NCBI GenBank assembly: GCA_019359495.1
Contig: JAHHHF010000100.1
Span: 1 to 64,000, forward strand
Reading direction: 5' to 3'
DNA: 64,000 bases
From: Goleter apudmare HA4340-LM2
GTDB lineage: Bacteria > Cyanobacteriota > Cyanobacteriia > Cyanobacteriales > Nostocaceae
Position 1 is the stretch's first letter. Each line of letters starts with the position of its first letter. Below the pieces are notes generated by a model, which was given only the letters and a program-made list of their open reading frames with translations, made no database searches and was not told the origin of the DNA. The translations under genes were made by a program, and so were the position numbers. Positions 1 to 8,294 of this stretch are shown here, piece after piece.

Positions 1-420
1 TGTATGTGTCAGAAAATCAGTTATGTTCACTGGTTTGAGGAGATTATGTTTTGTTGACTAATTTCAGCTTTTTAGGCTTAGTCTTAATAAAAATGTAAAG
101 TTTTATATCAGCATTCAACATTTGTGAAATAAAACTTAAGTTCACATTAACCTGATCTTTGTAAATTATTAATCTCCAACTAGTAAGTTCTGACGTGCAG
201 CTATCAAACCCAACAAATTTATACCAGTTATAACAACTGGAGATTGAAACGTAAATTTGGTAAGGAAGCAATACTAATTATTTAAAAGAAAGCAACAGAT
301 TTCAAGCTAACATGACCGATAAAATCTGACTTGCTTAATTTTAAATTGGTATCAGACCACCTTGCCTTATTTGGGTTATCTGTTGCACTGCTTAAAATTA
401 TCTGTTGTCAGGAGTAGAAG
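1..420. other. Gene-free region upstream of phoD-like gene
   Basis: This AT-rich stretch holds no convincing gene on either strand; the short open frames lack a sensible ribosome site and have no recognisable family. It contains a weak Pho-box-like direct repeat (listed separately). A GGAG stretch lies just before the first gene start and can serve as its Shine-Dalgarno sequence. Confidence 0.5.
135..153 (+). promoter_or_regulatory. Possible Pho box (PhoB/SphR site)
   Basis: Two 8-base half sites, CTTAAGTT and ATTAACCT, are separated by 3 bases, giving the 11-base period of cyanobacterial Pho boxes (consensus CTTAACCT repeats). They match 6/8 and 7/8. The site is about 270 bases upstream of a phosphatase gene, which is farther than usual, so this is suggestive only. 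Confidence 0.25.
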
Positions 421-2013
421 ATGGTAGATCATTCTAATGTTCAGAAGTTCCTGCAAAGTCGCATCAAACGACGCAACTTAATTATCGGAGCAGGAGCATT
501 TACTGGTTTAGCTATTGCCAGCCAATTTCCTCATCAACAAGCGATCGCTAGAGTGAGATTTTCTGATTATCCATTTAAACTAGGTGTGGCATCAGGCGAA
601 CCCTATGACACCAGTGTAGTCATTTGGACTCGTCTCGCCCCCGATCCCTTAAATGGTGGTGGAATGCCATCTGTAAATGTACCAATTCGTTGGGAAGTGG
701 CGAGCGATCCCAATATGCGGCGCATAGTTTACCGAGGAAACGTCTGGGCAACTCCAGAACTGGCTCACTCTGTACGGATAGTGGTAGAAGGACTCTTACC
801 TGATACTTGGTATTGGTATCGGTTTAGGGTTGGTGCAGATGATAGTCCCATTGGTCGGACACGTACTGCACCTAAGTTTGGTAGCTATGCAAATAGATTG
901 AAGTTTGCTCTAGCATCCTGCCAAAACTACCAGCAAGGTTATTACACTGCTTATAAATACATGGCAGACGATGACCTAGACTTAGTAGTTCATGTTGGCG
1001 ACTACATCTATGAGGGTGGAATTTCTACAACTGGGCCTAGACAGCACAATGGCCCAGAAATTTTCACCTTGGATGATTACCGCAACCGTCACGCCCTCTA
1101 CAAATTGGATGCTAATCTGCAAGCAGCCCATGCAGCTTTCCCTTGGATTGTGACTTGGGATGACCATGAGGTCGAAAACAACTACGCCAACTTAATCTCA
1201 GAAATCGATACTGAACCAGACCAAGATCGAGCTATCTTCGCACAACGGCGCGCAATTGCTTATCAGGTTTACTACGAACACATGCCTCTGCGCCCCTTCT
1301 CCCAGCCTGTAGGCCCTGATATGCAGCTTTACCGTCGGTTGAACTTTGGGAATCTGGCTACATTCCACGTCTTAGATACCCGCCAATACCGCACCGATCA
1401 ACCCTGTGGCGATGGCACTAGAACAGGTTGTGAAGCAGCTCGTGATCCCCAAGCCACCATCACAGGTAAAGCTCAAGAAGATTGGCTCTATGATGGACTA
1501 GATAAATCCAGAGCTACATGGAATGTTTTAGCACAGCAAGTTCCCATTGCTCAAAGAGATTTCACGCCAGGAGAAGGTCAATCTTTCAGCATGGATAAGT
1601 GGGATGGGTATGTGGCTTCGCGCGATCGCCTCTTGAATTTTATCGCCCAACGCAAACCATCCAACCCAGTTTCCTTAGCCGGTGATGTGCATAACAACTG
1701 GGCAATGGATCTCAAAGCCGACTTTAATAATCCAGACTCTGCTACTTTAGGTAGTGAAATCGTCTGTACCTCAATCAGTTCCGGTGGTAATGGTGCTGAC
1801 ACCAACCCTACAGTGCAAGCATACTTACCAGATAACCCCCACATCAAGTTCTACAACAATCAACGGGGATATGTGCGCTGTACATTAACCCCCACCACTT
1901 GGAGATCAGACTATCTAGTAATGTCCGAGGTCACAACCCAATCTGGCACTATTAGTCAACGTGCTTCCTTCGTTGTTGACAATGGTATTCCAGGAGTTCG
2001 GGAAGTAGTGTAA
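421..2013 (+). CDS. phoD: PhoD-family alkaline phosphatase, Tat-exported
   Basis: A secreted phosphodiesterase/phosphomonoesterase of the PhoD metallophosphatase family, which releases phosphate from organic phosphorus outside the cytoplasmic membrane. The N-terminus carries a twin-arginine signal (KRRNLIIGAG, arginines 17-18) followed by a hydrophobic stretch ending near ATG-coded alanines at residue 40. A PhoD N-terminal beta domain (GVASGEP near residue 54) precedes the metal-binding catalytic domain with ASCQNY (~165), HVGDYIYEG (~190), WDDHE (~246) and AGDVHNNW (~420). The length of 530 residues is usual for the family. The start is an ATG preceded by GGAG. It is monocistronic, followed by a hairpin terminator. 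Regulation by phosphate starvation is expected for the family; the upstream Pho-box match is weak. Confidence 0.9.
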   Translation: MVDHSNVQKFLQSRIKRRNLIIGAGAFTGLAIASQFPHQQAIARVRFSDYPFKLGVASGEPYDTSVVIWTRLAPDPLNGGGMPSVNVPIRWEVASDPNMRRIVYRGNVWATPELAHSVRIVVEGLLPDTWYWYRFRVGADDSPIGRTRTAPKFGSYANRLKFALASCQNYQQGYYTAYKYMADDDLDLVVHVGDYIYEGGISTTGPRQHNGPEIFTLDDYRNRHALYKLDANLQAAHAAFPWIVTWDDHEVENNYANLISEIDTEPDQDRAIFAQRRAIAYQVYYEHMPLRPFSQPVGPDMQLYRRLNFGNLATFHVLDTRQYRTDQPCGDGTRTGCEAARDPQATITGKAQEDWLYDGLDKSRATWNVLAQQVPIAQRDFTPGEGQSFSMDKWDGYVASRDRLLNFIAQRKPSNPVSLAGDVHNNWAMDLKADFNNPDSATLGSEIVCTSISSGGNGADTNPTVQAYLPDNPHIKFYNNQRGYVRCTLTPTTWRSDYLVMSEVTTQSGTISQRASFVVDNGIPGVREVV

Positions 2014-2022
2014 TCACTCTTC

Positions 2023-2052
2023 AAACCTCTCTCGCTCAAGGGAGAGGTTTTA
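2023..2052 (+). terminator. Hairpin terminator after phoD
   Basis: A 9-base perfect inverted repeat, AAACCTCTC and GAGAGGTTT, with a 10-base loop follows the phosphatase stop codon by ten bases and ends in TTT. This is a typical intrinsic-terminator-like hairpin. Confidence 0.65.
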
Positions 2053-2123
2053 GTATCATGTCCGGCGAAAGACTTATGATTAAGGCCACAGGGGAGCAGT
2101 GTGCAAGGGGAAAGATGGATTGA

Positions 2124-2210
2124 GATTTTGTTGTCCTACAAGGTACTGTGAAGGTAGCAAGAGCGATCGCTGATCATTATCAGGCTGGTTTTGTCTTGCT
2201 GGATCATCAG
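2124..2210 (+). pseudogene. Fragment of cca (29 codons) duplicated upstream of cca
   Basis: This segment is nearly identical in DNA to bases 3450-3536 inside the intact cca gene. It translates in one frame to DFVVLQGTVKVARAIADHY and onward, against DFVVPQGAVKLARAIAHHY in the real enzyme. Flanking sequence on both sides has no cca homology and there is no start codon, so it is a non-functional duplicate of a short internal piece containing one HIP1 site. The reading frame is still open across the copy, which suggests a recent event or gene conversion with the parent. Confidence 0.75.
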
Positions 2211-2214
2211 CCTA

Positions 2215-2655
2215 CTACTGCGGATTGTAGACATACTTCATATATAAACCACCTATAATTAATCCTCCACCAACACCTACCAGTGCAATTGTGGGGAACC
2301 ATAACCCTGCTGGCGTGTCAATAGTGGTCTGGAATCGAGCCGGGTTTTGAGGATCATACAAATAAAGGACATCAATTTTGTCACCCATTTTGAAGTGATG
2401 AGGAAAACCCATCTTCTGCGAAAATTCGATCGCTTCTTCTCCTTTTGGCACAAATCGAATCACTGGATGACTACCACCTGCATAAACTCGAACGACTTGT
2501 CCTTTTGCTTTTGATGCTGTGTTAATAAAGCGGTACGTTAAAAGGGTTGAGATAACAGCCATCAGCAACAATCCTCCACCCATGAGAGGGAAGACAAAGC
2601 TTACTATTTTTGCTTGTTTTTGTTTTATTTCTTGCATGGAGTAAGATTGAAACAC
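2215..2655 (-). CDS. DUF3592 membrane protein
   Basis: A 146-residue protein of the DUF3592 family. It has a transmembrane helix near residues 18-42, a central soluble domain of about 70 residues containing the family's typical G-x-V pattern and a YDPQNPAR motif, and a second transmembrane helix at about 118-138. This topology places the central domain outside the membrane or in the periplasm, depending on orientation. No catalytic function is known for the family and none is assigned. The gene stands alone on this strand, ending just beside the cca fragment. Confidence 0.75.
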   Translation of the reverse strand: MFQSYSMQEIKQKQAKIVSFVFPLMGGGLLLMAVISTLLTYRFINTASKAKGQVVRVYAGGSHPVIRFVPKGEEAIEFSQKMGFPHHFKMGDKIDVLYLYDPQNPARFQTTIDTPAGLWFPTIALVGVGGGLIIGGLYMKYVYNPQ

Positions 2656-2688
2656 CTGCTTTACAAGGAATCTACCCAGGCGATCGCA

Positions 2689-2775
2689 CTATCGTAGTAA
2701 TCTTTCTGACAAAGCACTTTGAATAATTCGTCTGAGTGAATCTGGATCTTTTGACCTTAGTTTAAGTTCAGCCAT
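2689..2775 (-). pseudogene. Tiny ORF, probably the 5' remnant of a small cyanobacterial protein gene
   Basis: The frame starts with ATG and reads MAELKLRSKDPDSLRRIIQ before stopping after 28 codons, right beside a HIP1 site. A good GGCAAAAGAATGAGGAAAA stretch with GAGGAAAA lies upstream as a ribosome site. The peptide resembles, from memory, the N-termini of small antitoxin-like cyanobacterial proteins, but only the beginning is present. It could be a truncated gene or a genuine micro-protein. The family call is a recollection, not a search result. Confidence 0.35.
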
Positions 2776-2976
2776 CATCTTTTCCTCATTCTTTTGCCGG
2801 AGTGGGAGTAAGGTGAGTAAAAGGTTAATAGGGTTTTGGCGATCGCCTTACCCCCGCGAAAAATTCAAGTATGCTCGGTAAATTTAAACACGCTTACTTG
2901 CATGAGGAAACGAAATGTTCAATTTTAAAGGTGCTGCTATTAATGGATCAGAGTGTAACAGATTACTTATAGCCTT

Positions 2977-3225
2977 TCAAGTTGGCACTAATTCGCCGGG
3001 ACGTAATTTCGACCACTTGCCGGTTTCTTGCTTAAAGCTGAGACAACCAACTACATCCCATTCCATTTCAATGACATCTTGTTGGGTGCGGATGTTAACG
3101 TTGATTGAAGGTTCATTCGGGTCAAAAGTGGGTGTTTCGGTCAAGTGGGGCTGTTGGTGCTGCGCTTCTACGGCATGATAGGTAACGCAGCGATCTACAT
3201 AGTGGCAGTTCACGCAAATACACAT
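2977..3225 (-). CDS. ycf34: Ycf34 family protein
   Basis: An 82-residue protein beginning MCICVNCHYVDRC, with the closely spaced N-terminal cysteines typical of Ycf34, a family found in cyanobacteria and some algal plastids. In Synechocystis the family has been linked to an iron-sulfur cluster and to photosynthetic electron transport. The conserved THDPHL-like segment (here QQPHLTETPTFDPNEPSIN) and the C-terminal WDVVGC region are present, and the length is usual. The open frame on the opposite strand here is only a shadow. The gene stands alone, divergent from cca. Confidence 0.88.
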   Translation of the reverse strand: MCICVNCHYVDRCVTYHAVEAQHQQPHLTETPTFDPNEPSINVNIRTQQDVIEMEWDVVGCLSFKQETGKWSKLRPGELVPT

Positions 3226-3311
3226 AACGGAACCAACTCCAAGAACCTTTATTGTTAATCTAGCTTAAGCCCAACCTATATTCATTAGCTATTGGGTTGA
3301 TTTTTATTACA

Positions 3312-4580
3312 ATGGATGATTTTGCTCTTGCTCAACTAGCTCCCCAAAATTGGCCTTTTAGCCGAGAATTATTACCACAACCTGCATATATGGTTGGTGG
3401 TGCGGTGCGGGATGCGCTAATTGGCAGAAGTCGGGAATATTTGGATTTGGATTTTGTTGTCCCCCAGGGTGCTGTGAAGCTAGCAAGAGCGATCGCTCAT
3501 CATTATCAGGCTGGTTTTGTCTTGTTGGATCGTGAGCGACAAATTGCGCGGGTGGTGTTTCCCCAAGCTACTGTGGATATTGCCCAACAGGAAGGGGCGA
3601 GTTTAGCCACTGATTTGCAAAGACGTGACTTTACAATAAATGCGATCGCCTATAATCCCCATACTCAAGAAATCATTGATCCTCTTCAAGGTTTGACTGA
3701 TTTACAACAGGGTGTGATGCGAATGGTCTCACCTGCTAACCTCAAAGATGACCCTCTGCGGTTAATGCGTGCCTATCGCCAAGCTGCCCAACTGGGTTTT
3801 ACTATTGAACCAACTACCAAGGCAACGATTCGTGATTTAGCACCGCATATTACTCAAATTGCAGCTGAACGATTCCGCGCAGAAATCGGCTATCTGCTGG
3901 CTAGTTCCCAAGGTACGCCTTGGATGACAACTGCTTGGGAAGATGGTTTAATTACGCCTTTCTTTAAAAATGCTACACGGGAAAGTTGCAACAAACTCGC
4001 AAATGTTGATATCGCAGCTACATTCCTGGCAAAAACTTGGCCGCTTCTGGGGGCGAAACTACAAGAGTCTGTCCGTGATACCATCAAAACTACTTGGCTA
4101 GGAATTGCCAAACTCGCTTGCCTAGTTCATCCCCAGCCAGAGACTGCGGAAATTGAACTACAGGAACTCACATATAGCCGTGTCGAAACTCGCTCTGTGA
4201 CTACTGCCCTAAAACTGTTCCCCCAGTTTGCAGTACCAAACATGACATTAAGAGAACAGTATTGTTTCTTCCAGGAAGTAGGTATTGTGTTTACTGCAAC
4301 GGCAGTACTGGCCCTTGCACATGATAATCTGGTAGAGGCGATATCTGGTTATCAGCCTATGAGCGGCTTTGCACCCTTGATTCGCCGCTACCTTAACCCC
4401 GATGATCTGGTCGCTCATCCCGCTCCATTAGTGAGTGGGAAGGAGATCATCATAGCATTAAAAATCCCAGCTTCACCAGTAGTTGGCAAGCTACTGACAG
4501 AAATTGCGATCGCTCAAGCCGAAGGAACAGTTGCAACGCCCACAGAGGCGATCGCTTTAGCACGTCGGTTATTGAATTAG
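3312..4580 (+). CDS. cca: CCA tRNA nucleotidyltransferase (class II)
   Basis: The enzyme adds or repairs the 3' CCA of tRNAs in the cytoplasm using CTP and ATP, without a nucleic acid template. The class II nucleotidyltransferase core is clear: GGAVRDALIG near residue 29, the metal-binding DLDFVV near 47, and RRDFTINAIAYN near 103, followed by the RNA-binding domain (DPLRLMRAYR-type segment, ~145-160) and a helical C-terminal body. The frame could open at a TTG 15 bases upstream, but the ATG used here (MDDFALAQL) fits better. Length is 422 residues, a little short of some bacterial homologues. Part of its DNA (codons ~47-75) is duplicated 1.3 kb upstream. Confidence 0.92.
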   Translation: MDDFALAQLAPQNWPFSRELLPQPAYMVGGAVRDALIGRSREYLDLDFVVPQGAVKLARAIAHHYQAGFVLLDRERQIARVVFPQATVDIAQQEGASLATDLQRRDFTINAIAYNPHTQEIIDPLQGLTDLQQGVMRMVSPANLKDDPLRLMRAYRQAAQLGFTIEPTTKATIRDLAPHITQIAAERFRAEIGYLLASSQGTPWMTTAWEDGLITPFFKNATRESCNKLANVDIAATFLAKTWPLLGAKLQESVRDTIKTTWLGIAKLACLVHPQPETAEIELQELTYSRVETRSVTTALKLFPQFAVPNMTLREQYCFFQEVGIVFTATAVLALAHDNLVEAISGYQPMSGFAPLIRRYLNPDDLVAHPAPLVSGKEIIIALKIPASPVVGKLLTEIAIAQAEGTVATPTEAIALARRLLN

Positions 4581-4611
4581 GCAATAGCTATTCACCAAAT
4601 AACTCTTGACC

Positions 4612-4645
4612 CTAGACCGGAGGCGGAGTGTCTCCGGCTCCGCTC
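4612..4645. repeat. Short GC-rich palindromic repeat of Nostoc type
   Basis: Bases CCGGAG and CTCCGG pair around a nine-base loop, within a GC-rich island flanked on both sides by near-identical CTCTTGAC copies and followed by two CAATAACC repeats. Such small dispersed palindromes are common in intergenic DNA of Nostocales. It could also act as the cca terminator. Confidence 0.45.
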
Positions 4646-4680
4646 TTGACTCTTCACAAATAACCAATAACCAATAACCC

Positions 4681-4710
4681 TTGACACATCGGTGATCAAA
4701 AACTTATTAT
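4681..4710 (+). promoter_or_regulatory. Promoter of tetR-family gene
   Basis: A TTGACA box and a TATTAT box are separated by 18 bases, a near-consensus sigma-70-type promoter. Transcription would begin about 7 bases later, exactly at the palindrome proposed as the operator, which would allow simple autorepression. Confidence 0.65.
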
Positions 4711-4716
4711 TTATAG

Positions 4717-4734
4717 ATAACGAGCGTTCGATAT
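4717..4734. promoter_or_regulatory. TetR operator, copy 1
   Basis: The sequence ATAACGAGCGTTCGATAT is an imperfect palindrome that overlaps the expected transcription start of the TetR gene. It matches the second copy (ATATCGGACGTTCGGTAT) between devB and the DUF2834 gene at 14 of 18 positions, and the differences largely keep the dyad. That recurrence within the same gene cluster is the main evidence for regulator binding. Confidence 0.65.
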
Positions 4735-4748
4735 AAATAAGCTGAGTT

Positions 4749-5342
4749 ATGCCTAAGATTGTTGACCATGAACAATACCGCAAGGAACTACTCAGCAAGT
4801 GCTTTGATTTGTTTGCTCAGAAGGGCTATGGTTCCATCACCATGCGCCAAATTTCCCAAGGTTTAGGAGTTTCTACAGGTACGCTTTATCACTATTTTCC
4901 TAGCAAACAAGCTCTGTTTGAGCAATTAGTTGAAGAGACATGTCAGCAGGATGTAGTGATGGCATTAGCGGAGTTAGAAGGAACTGAAACGCTAAAAGAA
5001 TCAATGATAGCACTGGGGAGATACTTAGCAAAAAACGAGGATTATTTTATCAAATGGACTTATCTTTGGATTGATTTTTGTCAGCATCAAGATTCCAAAG
5101 AAATACCTGGGAATAATATATTTAAGAATTCAAATCAGCGATATCGGCAGGCAGTCTGTGACTTTTTTGAGATTCAAGACCCGATGTTAGCTTCTTTTAT
5201 CTTGAGCTTTATCGATGGTTTGTTAGTCAGAAAATTACAGGGTGATGAAATGATTGATTTCACTGAACAATGCACTTTGTTAGGAGAGATTTTAACGGCA
5301 TATTTACAGCAATATGAGTCTAGCAAGGTAGCTAATTACTAA
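4749..5342 (+). CDS. TetR/AcrR-family transcriptional regulator
   Basis: A 197-residue DNA-binding repressor. Residues 8-55 form the TetR helix-turn-helix (GYGSITMRQISQGLGVSTG then LYHYFPSKQALF), and the remainder is a helical ligand-binding and dimerisation domain of usual size with no recognisable ligand specificity. It lies directly upstream of and in line with the DevBCA-type exporter genes, the classic arrangement for a local repressor of an efflux system. A strong promoter overlapped by a palindrome suggests autorepression. The inducer is unknown. Confidence 0.9.
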   Translation: MPKIVDHEQYRKELLSKCFDLFAQKGYGSITMRQISQGLGVSTGTLYHYFPSKQALFEQLVEETCQQDVVMALAELEGTETLKESMIALGRYLAKNEDYFIKWTYLWIDFCQHQDSKEIPGNNIFKNSNQRYRQAVCDFFEIQDPMLASFILSFIDGLLVRKLQGDEMIDFTEQCTLLGEILTAYLQQYESSKVANY

Positions 5343-5393
5343 AATATGAAACGTAAGTAAACCTGAAATAACAAATTATAAATAGAGGGGAAA

Positions 5394-6683
5394 ATGGTTC
5401 AAAAGCTGTTATTTAAACCAACAAATCAACGCTTAATTGGACTAGTAATTGGTGCGACTGCAATTACAGGTGGTATTGTTTTTTATGGGATTTCTCAGTT
5501 TGGGCAAGTTGGGAGAACTGCATCACCAGAAACGGCACAAACCTCACCCACTGTACAAAAAGTGACAGCCCTAGGGCGACTGCAACCAGAAGCAGAAGTG
5601 CTGAAATTGTCTGCACCTCTGGCTTTAGATGGCGATCGCATTGCCCAAATTTTGGTTAAAGAAGGCGATCGCGTCAAAGAGGGACAGGTGGTAGCAATTT
5701 TAGACTCACGCGATCGCTTACAAACTGCGGTACTAGAGGCGAAACAACAAGTTGCGGTAGCCCAAGCGAAACTCGCCCAAGTCAAAGCAGGAGCCAAAAC
5801 CGGTGAAATTCAGGCACAACAAGCAACCATTGAACGCTTACAAGCCCAGTCCCAAGGTGATAAAAAAGGGCAAGAGGAACTGATAGCCCGCATCGAGGCG
5901 CAATGGCGAGGAGACAGAATAGCCCAAGAAGCAACAATCAGAAAGCTGGAAGCAGAATTAAACAACGCCCAAGCAGAGTATGAACGTTATCAGCAACTAT
6001 CTCAAGAAGGGGCTGTTTCTAACTCTTTGTTTGACAACAAGCGCTTGAGTAGGGAAACAGCTAAACAACAACTAGATGAAGCCAAAGCCGTACTCAACCG
6101 CATTAACTCCACCACCACTAGACAGCTAGCCGAAGCCAAAGTTGCACTCAACCGGATTAACTCTACTGGTAACAAGCAAGTCAGCGAAGCCAGAGCCACA
6201 CTTAACAGTATTGCCGAAATTCGTCCGGTGGATGTAGCCGCCGCCCAAACAGAAGTTGAAAGTGCGATCGCCGCACTCAAACGTGCCGATACCGACCTAG
6301 CAGCAGCTTATATTAAAGCACCAACGGCCGGACAAATCCTCAAAATTCATCGCCGAGTAGGAGAAAAAATTAGTGACAATGGCATTGCAGACTTCGCCCA
6401 AACTGACAACATGATTGCAGTCGCAGAGGTTTATCAAACTGACATTGCTAAAGTGAAACTGGGACAGCCAGCAGTAATTACCAGTCAAGCCTTTACTGGC
6501 GAACTCCGAGGTACTGTTTCCCAAGTTGGCTTGCAGGTAAACAGGCAAAACGTTTTCAGTAACGAACCAGGGGAAAACCTTGATAGCCGAGTCGTTGAGG
6601 TGAAAATTCGCATCAATCCCGAAGATAGCAAACAAGTTGCAGGTTTCACCAACTTGCAAGTTCAAACAGCGATTGAACTGTAA
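5394..6683 (+). CDS. devB: DevB-type membrane fusion protein of ABC exporter (HlyD family)
   Basis: The periplasmic adaptor of an ABC exporter, expected to link the inner-membrane DevC/DevA pump to a TolC-like outer-membrane channel. It has a single N-terminal transmembrane anchor at about residues 13-33, a lipoyl/barrel-sandwich half motif (ILVKEGDRVKEGQVVAILD, ~85-103), a long coiled-coil hairpin of Gln/Ala-rich heptads (~110-290) with internally repeated segments (VALNRINST appears twice), and a C-terminal beta-barrel. AGAGGGG precedes the ATG. DevBCA in Anabaena exports heterocyst glycolipids, but genomes carry many paralogues. The adjacent TetR gene suggests this one is an inducible stress or efflux paralogue rather than the developmental one. 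Confidence 0.85.
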   Translation: MVQKLLFKPTNQRLIGLVIGATAITGGIVFYGISQFGQVGRTASPETAQTSPTVQKVTALGRLQPEAEVLKLSAPLALDGDRIAQILVKEGDRVKEGQVVAILDSRDRLQTAVLEAKQQVAVAQAKLAQVKAGAKTGEIQAQQATIERLQAQSQGDKKGQEELIARIEAQWRGDRIAQEATIRKLEAELNNAQAEYERYQQLSQEGAVSNSLFDNKRLSRETAKQQLDEAKAVLNRINSTTTRQLAEAKVALNRINSTGNKQVSEARATLNSIAEIRPVDVAAAQTEVESAIAALKRADTDLAAAYIKAPTAGQILKIHRRVGEKISDNGIADFAQTDNMIAVAEVYQTDIAKVKLGQPAVITSQAFTGELRGTVSQVGLQVNRQNVFSNEPGENLDSRVVEVKIRINPEDSKQVAGFTNLQVQTAIEL

Positions 6684-6702
6684 ATTTTTATTGCCCTAAA
6701 AG

Positions 6703-6720
6703 ATATCGGACGTTCGGTAT
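6703..6720. promoter_or_regulatory. TetR operator, copy 2
   Basis: ATATCGGACGTTCGGTAT is an almost perfect 18-base palindrome lying in the devB-DUF2834 gap, 43 bases before the next start codon. It shares the ATAnCGnnCGTTCGnTAT pattern with the copy over the tetR promoter. A TATAAA overlaps its right edge, so it may control an internal promoter for the distal genes. Confidence 0.6.
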
Positions 6721-6762
6721 AAAGTAATCAGACTTTTTTAAATTTCTGAGGTCAATTCCAAC

Positions 6763-7098
6763 ATGATTAAAGTGATTTATCTGCTGCTTTGTATCCTTGG
6801 TTGTGTACTCCCTTACTCTCAGTTCATTCCATTTCTCATAGAGAATAGTTTGGATATCAACCTATTTTTTAAACAGCTATTTGCTAATCACATATCCGGC
6901 TTTTTTGCTATGGATGTGATTGCTTCATCGTTAACTTTATGGACATTCGTCTTTTGGGAAGGAACACGTCTAAAAATGCCAAATCTTTGGGTTTATATTG
7001 CCTCTAACCTATTAGTTGGTGTTTCCCTAGGGCTACCCTTCTTTTTGTTAATGAGACAGTACCATTTAGAAAAGCAAGCAAACACAGTAATCTATTAA
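6763..7098 (+). CDS. DUF2834 membrane protein
   Basis: A 111-residue protein with three predicted transmembrane helices (about 3-22, 47-66 and 78-98), matching the small DUF2834 family. The family has no established activity. Its position inside the exporter cluster, 16 bases before devC and just after a putative operator, suggests co-expression with the transporter, and it could be an accessory subunit. That role is inferred from position only. Confidence 0.75.
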   Translation: MIKVIYLLLCILGCVLPYSQFIPFLIENSLDINLFFKQLFANHISGFFAMDVIASSLTLWTFVFWEGTRLKMPNLWVYIASNLLVGVSLGLPFFLLMRQYHLEKQANTVIY

Positions 7099-7113
7099 GG
7101 GGCTATTGCCACC

Positions 7114-8280
7114 ATGTTACCGAAAATGTTTCATAAAACTCCGCTAGCGTGGCGGCAGTTAATGAAAGAAAAAACACGTCTGGCGATCGCAGTTGCAGGG
7201 ATTACCTTTGCCGACATGTTGATGTTTATTCAGTTGGGATTTGAAAGTGCGCTGTTTGATGCAGCTATCAAACCTCATCGCAATTTACAAGCAGATTTAA
7301 TTTTAATTAATCCCCAACTGCAAACCCTATTTTCAGTCAAAAGCTTTTCTAGAGAGCGACTATATCAAACATTAGCTAATGACGGTGTGCAGTCAGTGAA
7401 TTCCGTCTACATTGGTACAGGACAGTGGCGAAATCCCGAAACCCGTTTAGAAAGGGCTATCTTGGTGTGGGGTGTTGATCCTGTAAAACCCCCATTTAAA
7501 TCTGAGGATACCAAAGAAAATATTCCCCAACTCAAGCAGTTATATCAAGTGCTGTTTGATCAGGCGGGGCGTCCAGAATATGGCGTAGTTGGCGAGATTT
7601 TTCAGAAAACAGGCAAATATGAGACTGAACTGAATAGTAAAGCGATTCAGGTGAAGGGCTTGTTTACTGATGGTGCTTCCTTTGCTGCTGATGGTAACGT
7701 CATCACCAGTGACTCTACCTTTTTACAACTATTCCCCGAGCGCCAAAGCAGTCAGATTGAAGTTGGGTTAATTACTCTAAAACCAGGTGTTGATCCAGAA
7801 ACCATGCGATCGCAACTAGCCGCCAGATTACCCAATGATATCTCAGTCCTGACTCCCGAAGAATTTGCCCAAATCGAGAAAAAATATTGGGAAGCTGGTA
7901 CTGCTATTGGTTTTATTTTCGGTTTAGGGACAGCAGTCGGGTTTATTGTTGGTATCGTTATTGTTTACCAAATCTTGTATTCCGATGTTTCGGAACATAT
8001 GCCCGAATACGCCACCCTGAAAGCAATGGGTTACAGCGATAACTATTTACTATTAGTCTTGATGCAAGAGGCATTACTGTTAGCTATTTTGGGTTATCTT
8101 CCTGCTTTCTTCCTTTCTATCGGTCTTTATCAGCTTACTTATGCTGCCACTATGCTGCCCCTATTCATGAAGCTAGAAAGGGCAATCTATGTCTTGATTT
8201 TGACGATTATCATGTGTAGCTTTTCTGGAGCGATCGCTATGCGAAAACTCCGCTCGGCTGACCCTGCTGATGTATTTTAG
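7114..8280 (+). CDS. devC: DevC-type ABC exporter permease
   Basis: The inner-membrane permease of the exporter, of the FtsX/MacB-like DevC family. An N-terminal transmembrane helix (~20-42, after KTPLAWRQL) is followed by a periplasmic domain of about 210 residues and three C-terminal helices (~262-290, 314-340, 350-372) forming the FtsX permease domain. At 388 residues it has the usual length. AAGGGG stands 11 bases before the start. It is followed by devA after 14 bases, so the permease and ATPase are certainly co-transcribed. Confidence 0.9.
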   Translation: MLPKMFHKTPLAWRQLMKEKTRLAIAVAGITFADMLMFIQLGFESALFDAAIKPHRNLQADLILINPQLQTLFSVKSFSRERLYQTLANDGVQSVNSVYIGTGQWRNPETRLERAILVWGVDPVKPPFKSEDTKENIPQLKQLYQVLFDQAGRPEYGVVGEIFQKTGKYETELNSKAIQVKGLFTDGASFAADGNVITSDSTFLQLFPERQSSQIEVGLITLKPGVDPETMRSQLAARLPNDISVLTPEEFAQIEKKYWEAGTAIGFIFGLGTAVGFIVGIVIVYQILYSDVSEHMPEYATLKAMGYSDNYLLLVLMQEALLLAILGYLPAFFLSIGLYQLTYAATMLPLFMKLERAIYVLILTIIMCSFSGAIAMRKLRSADPADVF

Positions 8281-8294
8281 GGAAGTTCCATCCT

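Noticed and set aside
2915-3178. A plus-strand gene over ycf34
   Set aside because: It overlaps almost completely with the recognised minus-strand ycf34 gene and has no conserved motifs.
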